Shown here: positions 60,691 through 64,000 of the stretch, in pieces
How the letters are laid out: each line of letters opens with the position of its first letter
Position numbering within the stretch: the first letter of the stretch is position 1
Assembly (NCBI GenBank): GCA_045545665.1
Contig: JAZQBL010000049.1
Span: forward strand, 8,152-72,151
Direction of reading: 5' to 3'
Source of the DNA: RGIG7213 sp045545665
GTDB taxonomy: Bacteria > Bacillota > Clostridia > Oscillospirales > CAG-272
Length of the DNA stretch: 64,000 nt
Translations under genes and position numbers: made by a program
The notes under the pieces: generated by a model
The model's input: only the letters and a program-made list of their open reading frames with translations
Told to the model about the DNA's origin: nothing
The model's database searches: none

Positions 60691-61554
60691 TTATTCCTCG
60701 CAGACGGGTTCTTTGCCGTCTTTTTTTGTTGTTATCGTTTTTGCCGTGTGTATCATACCGAATGCGGCGATGTTTTCGCAAATGCTTCCGCACGTCTTAT
60801 ACGACAGTAAAAGGCACGCCGAATGTACGTGTGAGGCTTCGTTGCATAAAGCACGGTAAAGTCTTTCGTAAGCACTGTCCATATCTGTATTTGATACGAT
60901 AAACGGATTGTATTGTTTGTTTTTTATATCGCTTTGGTAATCTTTAACGGCATCCGCTATGTATATAAATCTGCCCGTGTGATATCCTGCTTCGTATGCG
61001 GCTGTCCTTTTTTTTTCATCTGATATACCGTATGATGTTATCTTTCCCATGAGGATACCGAAAACGTCTGCGATCTTATCAACCGATCGGGTATTTGCTT
61101 TTTCAAGCTCATATATTTCCGAAAGACGTATTTCGATCTCGTTTTGAATTTCGGGGATTTCTGGAGCCTTTTTGTTTATTCTCTTTGCAAAAGGATATAA
61201 AAGATACGCATACGCCTTTTTTATTCCTCGTGAATCGTTCATATCGTCAATGACGTTATGATATATCAGATACGAAGATACTGCCGCGGTGTATTCAAGC
61301 TGGGGAGTAGATACCAAAGAAAGCCTTTTTTTGAAAATGCAAACGGGACATCTCTTTTTTTCTGCCTTGATCTCTTCTTCGAATATACATATCCTGAGAA
61401 GTGCCAGAAAAACGGAATCGTAGCTTAAAGCAAGCCTTGTAAGACGTGAGGTCTTTTGTCCCATACATCTGCATAAACCGCAGTAGGCGGCTTTGTAAAG
61501 CTCGTTTTCTTTAACTTTAAGCTCGGGAATGTAAGGTTTAATAAGTCCAAACAT
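60691..61554 (-). CDS. DUF5685-family protein
   Basis: This 287-residue soluble protein is of the DUF5685 family, of unknown function. The first part has CGLCRCMG near residue 25 and CPVCIFKKR near 69, four cysteines that may bind a metal. The rest is helical: LALSYDSVFLALLRI, YLIYHNVIDDMNDSRGIKKA, GRFIYIADAVKDYQSDI, with Asp-rich pairs reminiscent of isoprenoid-type helical folds. It overlaps closely with the J-domain gene and a metal permease gene, so the three form an operon. Confidence 0.82.
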   Translation of the reverse strand: MFGLIKPYIPELKVKENELYKAAYCGLCRCMGQKTSRLTRLALSYDSVFLALLRICIFEEEIKAEKKRCPVCIFKKRLSLVSTPQLEYTAAVSSYLIYHNVIDDMNDSRGIKKAYAYLLYPFAKRINKKAPEIPEIQNEIEIRLSEIYELEKANTRSVDKIADVFGILMGKITSYGISDEKKRTAAYEAGYHTGRFIYIADAVKDYQSDIKNKQYNPFIVSNTDMDSAYERLYRALCNEASHVHSACLLLSYKTCGSICENIAAFGMIHTAKTITTKKDGKEPVCEE

Positions 61555-61557
61555 GGT

Positions 61558-62448
61558 TTACATAAACAAGAGCTGCAAGATCTCGCCGAACACAACGGAG
61601 AAAATGAGTATATACGCCATAAGGTTTATAACTTCCTTTTTGCTGTGGTCTGTCTTGAAAAGCGTTATGTATCCGACGCCGGCGCCCGTTGAAAGACCGG
61701 CGATGACTGCACCGAATCCGATGGAGTTTGAAAGATAAAGTTCCGTTATAACGACCGATACTGCGCAGTTAGGTATAAGACCGACAACGGCGGCTAAAAC
61801 AGGCTGCAAAAAATAGCTTTTGTTGAGAAACTCGGCTATCGCTTCCTTGCCTACCGATTCGGTGAGGAGCATAAATGCAAACGAAACAAGGTAAATGTAA
61901 AGGAATATCAATGCAGTTCTTTTGAGTGCCGATATAAAAATGTTTTCACTGCATCCCATTTCGCAGTGGTGGTCTTCAAGCTCTTTTATATCTTCGCAGC
62001 TTTCACATTCGTGGTGGCTGTTGTGGTCGTGGTGAGATGATACTTTCTCCTTTTTGAATATGATCCCGAAAAGATATCCCGCAAGCACGGCTGCAAGTAT
62101 CTTCATAAGTAAAAGGGGAATTACGGCTGAAAATTTATCGGGATGCGAAAGAATGACGGGAATAGCTTCGTCGGACGTTGAAATGAATACAGCAATAAGA
62201 GCGCCTGCGCTTATCATTCCCGAGGAGAAAAGATGTGATGCCATAACGCTCATTCCGCATTGCGGTATACAACCGACGATAGCACCGCCGAGCGGTCCGA
62301 GTTTTTCGCTTGAGAGCGTTTTTGCAAGCTTTATTTCCGTTCGGTGTTCCAAAAATTCAAGCAAAAGGTAAGCGGCGAACAGAAAGGGAACAGTTATAAT
62401 GCAATCTTTAAGTGTGTGTATCAGCGAATGAGTGATGAATTCTACCAT
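61558..62448 (-). CDS. Putative manganese/metal efflux permease (ArsP_2-like)
   Basis: This 296-residue membrane protein has about nine helices in two similar halves, each with a conserved CIPQCG/LIPNCA-type Pro-Asn/Gln-Cys motif (IVGCIPQCGMSVMASHLF and VGLIPNCAVSVVITELY). Between the halves is a His/Cys/Asp-rich loop (SHHDHNSHHECESCED), likely metal-binding. Such proteins are annotated as putative manganese transporters. No manganese riboswitch (yybP-ykoY type) is seen upstream. Confidence 0.85.
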   Translation of the reverse strand: MVEFITHSLIHTLKDCIITVPFLFAAYLLLEFLEHRTEIKLAKTLSSEKLGPLGGAIVGCIPQCGMSVMASHLFSSGMISAGALIAVFISTSDEAIPVILSHPDKFSAVIPLLLMKILAAVLAGYLFGIIFKKEKVSSHHDHNSHHECESCEDIKELEDHHCEMGCSENIFISALKRTALIFLYIYLVSFAFMLLTESVGKEAIAEFLNKSYFLQPVLAAVVGLIPNCAVSVVITELYLSNSIGFGAVIAGLSTGAGVGYITLFKTDHSKKEVINLMAYILIFSVVFGEILQLLFM

Positions 62449-62587
62449 AATATTTCTATATTTCCAATGTATTTTTATTTTTTTCTATTAATCTTGAGCA
62501 TTTTAACACATAATTTTAAATTATAAACACGAAATGTGAGAATAATTTAAGAACTAAAAAAATATTTGCACAAAATTAAAAAAATAC

Positions 62588-62616
62588 TTGATTTTTTATC
62601 GGGTTTATGATAGACT
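62588..62616 (+). promoter_or_regulatory. Promoter of the pheST operon
   Basis: TTGATT and TAGACT are 17 bp apart with a TGA extension before the -10 box. Transcription would start near 62622, just before the T-box. Confidence 0.65.
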
Positions 62617-62624
62617 AATTGAGT

Positions 62625-62862
62625 AAATGTCGGCAGGGTCGGCACACCGTAAAGCGATCGCAGAGAGCCGTGGGGGCTGTAACACGGTATCGCATCGGGT
62701 AAGCCTTTCCCCCTGCGGTCGGTTTCCGACAGACAGCCGAGGTGAAATAGCAGTAGTCTCGGACGGTTGTGCGTTATAGCTTACGAGGGTCCCGCAATGC
62801 GGGAAAATAGGGTGGTACCGCGGAGTATACGGCTTCGTCCCTTTTGGGGCGAGGCTTTTTTC
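62625..62862 (+). promoter_or_regulatory. T-box riboswitch for tRNA-Phe
   Basis: This leader reads tRNA-Phe charging and controls pheST. Stem I begins with GTCGG and closes with CCGAC. It has the conserved AGAGAGCCG and GGCTG apical motifs; GCGAT/ATCGC pairs above the specifier loop, where TTC at 62707-62709 is the likely Phe codon. Stem II pairs CCGAG with CTCGG, and stem III pairs CCCGC with GCGGG. The T-box AGGGTGGTACCGCG follows; its TGGT fits the ACCA end of tRNA-Phe. The terminator is GCTTCGTCCC-TTTT-GGGGCGAGGC, then TTTTTT. Uncharged tRNA should favour the antiterminator and allow transcription. Confidence 0.95.
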
Positions 62863-62899
62863 GTTCCTATAAACAAATTTTAAGAAAAGGAATTTCGGT

Positions 62900-63913
62900 A
62901 TGAAAGAAAAACTTGAACAAATCAAGCTTAACGCAGTCGCTATGCTTGAAGCTGAAAATGCTGATATCGAACAGATACGTGTCAAATTCCTCGGTAAAAA
63001 AGGCGAACTTACCTCCGTGCTCAGAGGTATGGGATCTCTCAGCGCCGAAGAAAGACCCGTTATCGGTGCACTTGCAAACGAGGTAAGACAGTATATCGAA
63101 GAGCGTATTGCAAATGCGGCAGTCGAACAGAAAGCAAAAGAAAATGAAAAGAAGCTTGCAAAAGAAAAGCTCGACGTAACGCTTCCCGGAAGCAAAATAA
63201 CGATAGGAAAACGCCATCCTCTTTCCCAGGTCCAGGAAGAGATAGAAAATATCTTTATCGGTATGGGCTTTGAAATAGTGGAAGGTCCTGAGGTTGAGTA
63301 CGATTATTACAACTTTACAGCACTTAACACACCCGAAAATCACCCCGCAAGAGATACGCAGGACACGTTCTATATAACGGAAAATATCCTTCTGCGTTCA
63401 CAGACCTCATGCGTTCAGGCGCGCACGATGGAGCATAAAAAGCCTCCGATAAGAATTATTTCTCCCGGACGCGTTTACCGTTCCGATGCGGTTGATGCAA
63501 CACACTCTCCCATGTTCCATCAGATCGAAGGACTCGTTGTTGATAAAGGTATCACAATGGGCGACCTTAAGGGAACACTTGAAATATTTGCAAAGAATAT
63601 GTTCGGAAACGAAACGAAGATACGCTTCCGTCCCCACCACTTCCCGTTTACCGAGCCGTCAGCGGAAGTTGACGTTTCCTGCTTTGTTTGCGGAGGCGAA
63701 GGATGCAGACTTTGCAAGGGCGAAGGCTGGATAGAAATACTCGGTGCAGGTATGGTACATCCCAACGTATTGCGTATGGGCGGTATAGATCCCGAGGAAT
63801 ACAGCGGCTTTGCATTCGGTCTCGGTATCGAAAGAGTCGTTATGCGCCGTTACAACATTGACGATATGCGTCTGCTTTACGAAAACGACGTAAGATTTCT
63901 CAAGCAGTTTTAA
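62900..63913 (+). CDS. pheS: Phenylalanyl-tRNA synthetase alpha subunit
   Basis: PheS forms a heterotetramer with PheT and charges tRNA-Phe. The 337-residue subunit has an N-terminal coiled coil (about 1-85). The class II catalytic core follows with motif 2 region GRVYRSDAVDATHSPMFHQIEGLVVD near 195, RFRPHHFPFTEPSAEVDV near 245, and motif 3 GFAFGLGIERVVMRRYNI near 305. The tract HPLSQVQEEIENIF precedes motif 1. AAAAGGAA lies upstream of the ATG and a T-box precedes it. Confidence 0.98.
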   Translation: MKEKLEQIKLNAVAMLEAENADIEQIRVKFLGKKGELTSVLRGMGSLSAEERPVIGALANEVRQYIEERIANAAVEQKAKENEKKLAKEKLDVTLPGSKITIGKRHPLSQVQEEIENIFIGMGFEIVEGPEVEYDYYNFTALNTPENHPARDTQDTFYITENILLRSQTSCVQARTMEHKKPPIRIISPGRVYRSDAVDATHSPMFHQIEGLVVDKGITMGDLKGTLEIFAKNMFGNETKIRFRPHHFPFTEPSAEVDVSCFVCGGEGCRLCKGEGWIEILGAGMVHPNVLRMGGIDPEEYSGFAFGLGIERVVMRRYNIDDMRLLYENDVRFLKQF

Positions 63914-63927
63914 AGGGGGATTAGAAT

Positions 63928-64000
63928 ATGAAGTTACCGCTTAAATGGCTTGCCGACTATGTTGACATCGGCAATCCCGATATAAAAGAATATTGCGAAG
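63928..64000 (+). CDS. pheT: Phenylalanyl-tRNA synthetase beta subunit, 3' end beyond the window
   Basis: Only the first 24 codons are present. They read MKLPLKWLADYVDIGN, which matches the PheT N-terminus (MKxxxxWLxxyvd). The ATG follows AAAGGGGGA by 7 nt and lies 14 bp after pheS, the usual pheST order. Confidence 0.93.
   Translation, partial: MKLPLKWLADYVDIGNPDIKEYCE

Noticed and set aside
62449..62587. A manganese (yybP-ykoY type) riboswitch upstream of the metal permease
   Set aside because: The sequence is AT-rich without the conserved loop motifs of that riboswitch.
1..64000. tRNA or rRNA genes, transposases, integrases and phage genes
   Set aside because: Looked for by eye on both strands; no cloverleaf with CCA/T-loop signature, no rRNA core sequences, and no recombinase or capsid motifs were recognised.

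Overview
The window looks like chromosomal DNA of an anaerobic, endospore-forming clostridial bacterium (Bacillota, Clostridia), most likely an uncultured gut or rumen lineage near the Oscillospirales or Christensenellales. The evidence is a low-to-moderate GC content, strong AGGAG ribosome binding sites, TTGxxx-17-TAxxxT promoters that often carry a TGn extension, a T-box before pheST, and sporulation genes (yabP, yabQ, spmA, spmB and a sigG fragment). BspA-type leucine-rich repeats, a dockerin, a cohesin and a CotH kinase point to a fibre- or host-associated surface lifestyle. No phage genes, insertion sequences, CRISPR arrays, rRNA or tRNA genes were seen.

From 1 to 13 kb the window opens inside dnaG, followed by rpoD. 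Next come a solute-binding lipoprotein with a long coiled-coil tail, a large LRR/Ig-like protein ending in a dockerin, and, two bases later, a membrane-anchored cohesin protein. The yabP-yabQ-divIC trio and an amidohydrolase follow. From 13 to 24 kb there is a two-component system, an HtrA-like protein that has lost its whole catalytic triad, a NusG-II/Gx transporter/ApbE/CotH-RCC1 operon, and a membrane-anchored LRR protein.

From 24 to 43 kb lie a Gfo/Idh oxidoreductase, a CDP-alcohol transferase, a minus-strand operon (corrinoid protein, RodA/FtsW, MetY), rnhA with an SDR and a surface transglutaminase, a Cys-rich protein, rimO-pgsA-argH, an SLH protein, two cyclophilins with a sugar isomerase, a GH99-like enzyme and a membrane-bound MerR regulator. 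From 43 to 52 kb are an AbrB-like regulator, spmAB, a 46-residue small gene, a 5'-truncated sigG, two DHHW/AlgJ-like lipoproteins, RNase J, and a nucleotidyltransferase fused to a degenerate phosphomannomutase.

From 51.5 to 62.4 kb a run of closely spaced minus-strand genes covers a metal permease, DUF5685, a J-domain protein, a membrane protein, recG, an MscS channel, a phosphodiester glycosidase, a GT2-GtrA fusion, an Lgt-like membrane protein and a DHHW lipoprotein. The window ends with a T-box, pheS and the start of pheT.

The main theme is cell-surface assembly. Several secreted proteins are lipoproteins or end in a transmembrane segment with a Lys/Arg tail, without LPXTG. The best candidate for an undescribed system is the translationally adjacent dockerin/cohesin pair at 5.3-10.8 kb, perhaps together with the extracytoplasmic CotH kinase-RCC1 lipoprotein. 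Several apparently inactivated enzymes (HtrA, phosphomannomutase, Lgt) and the half sigG gene are also notable.
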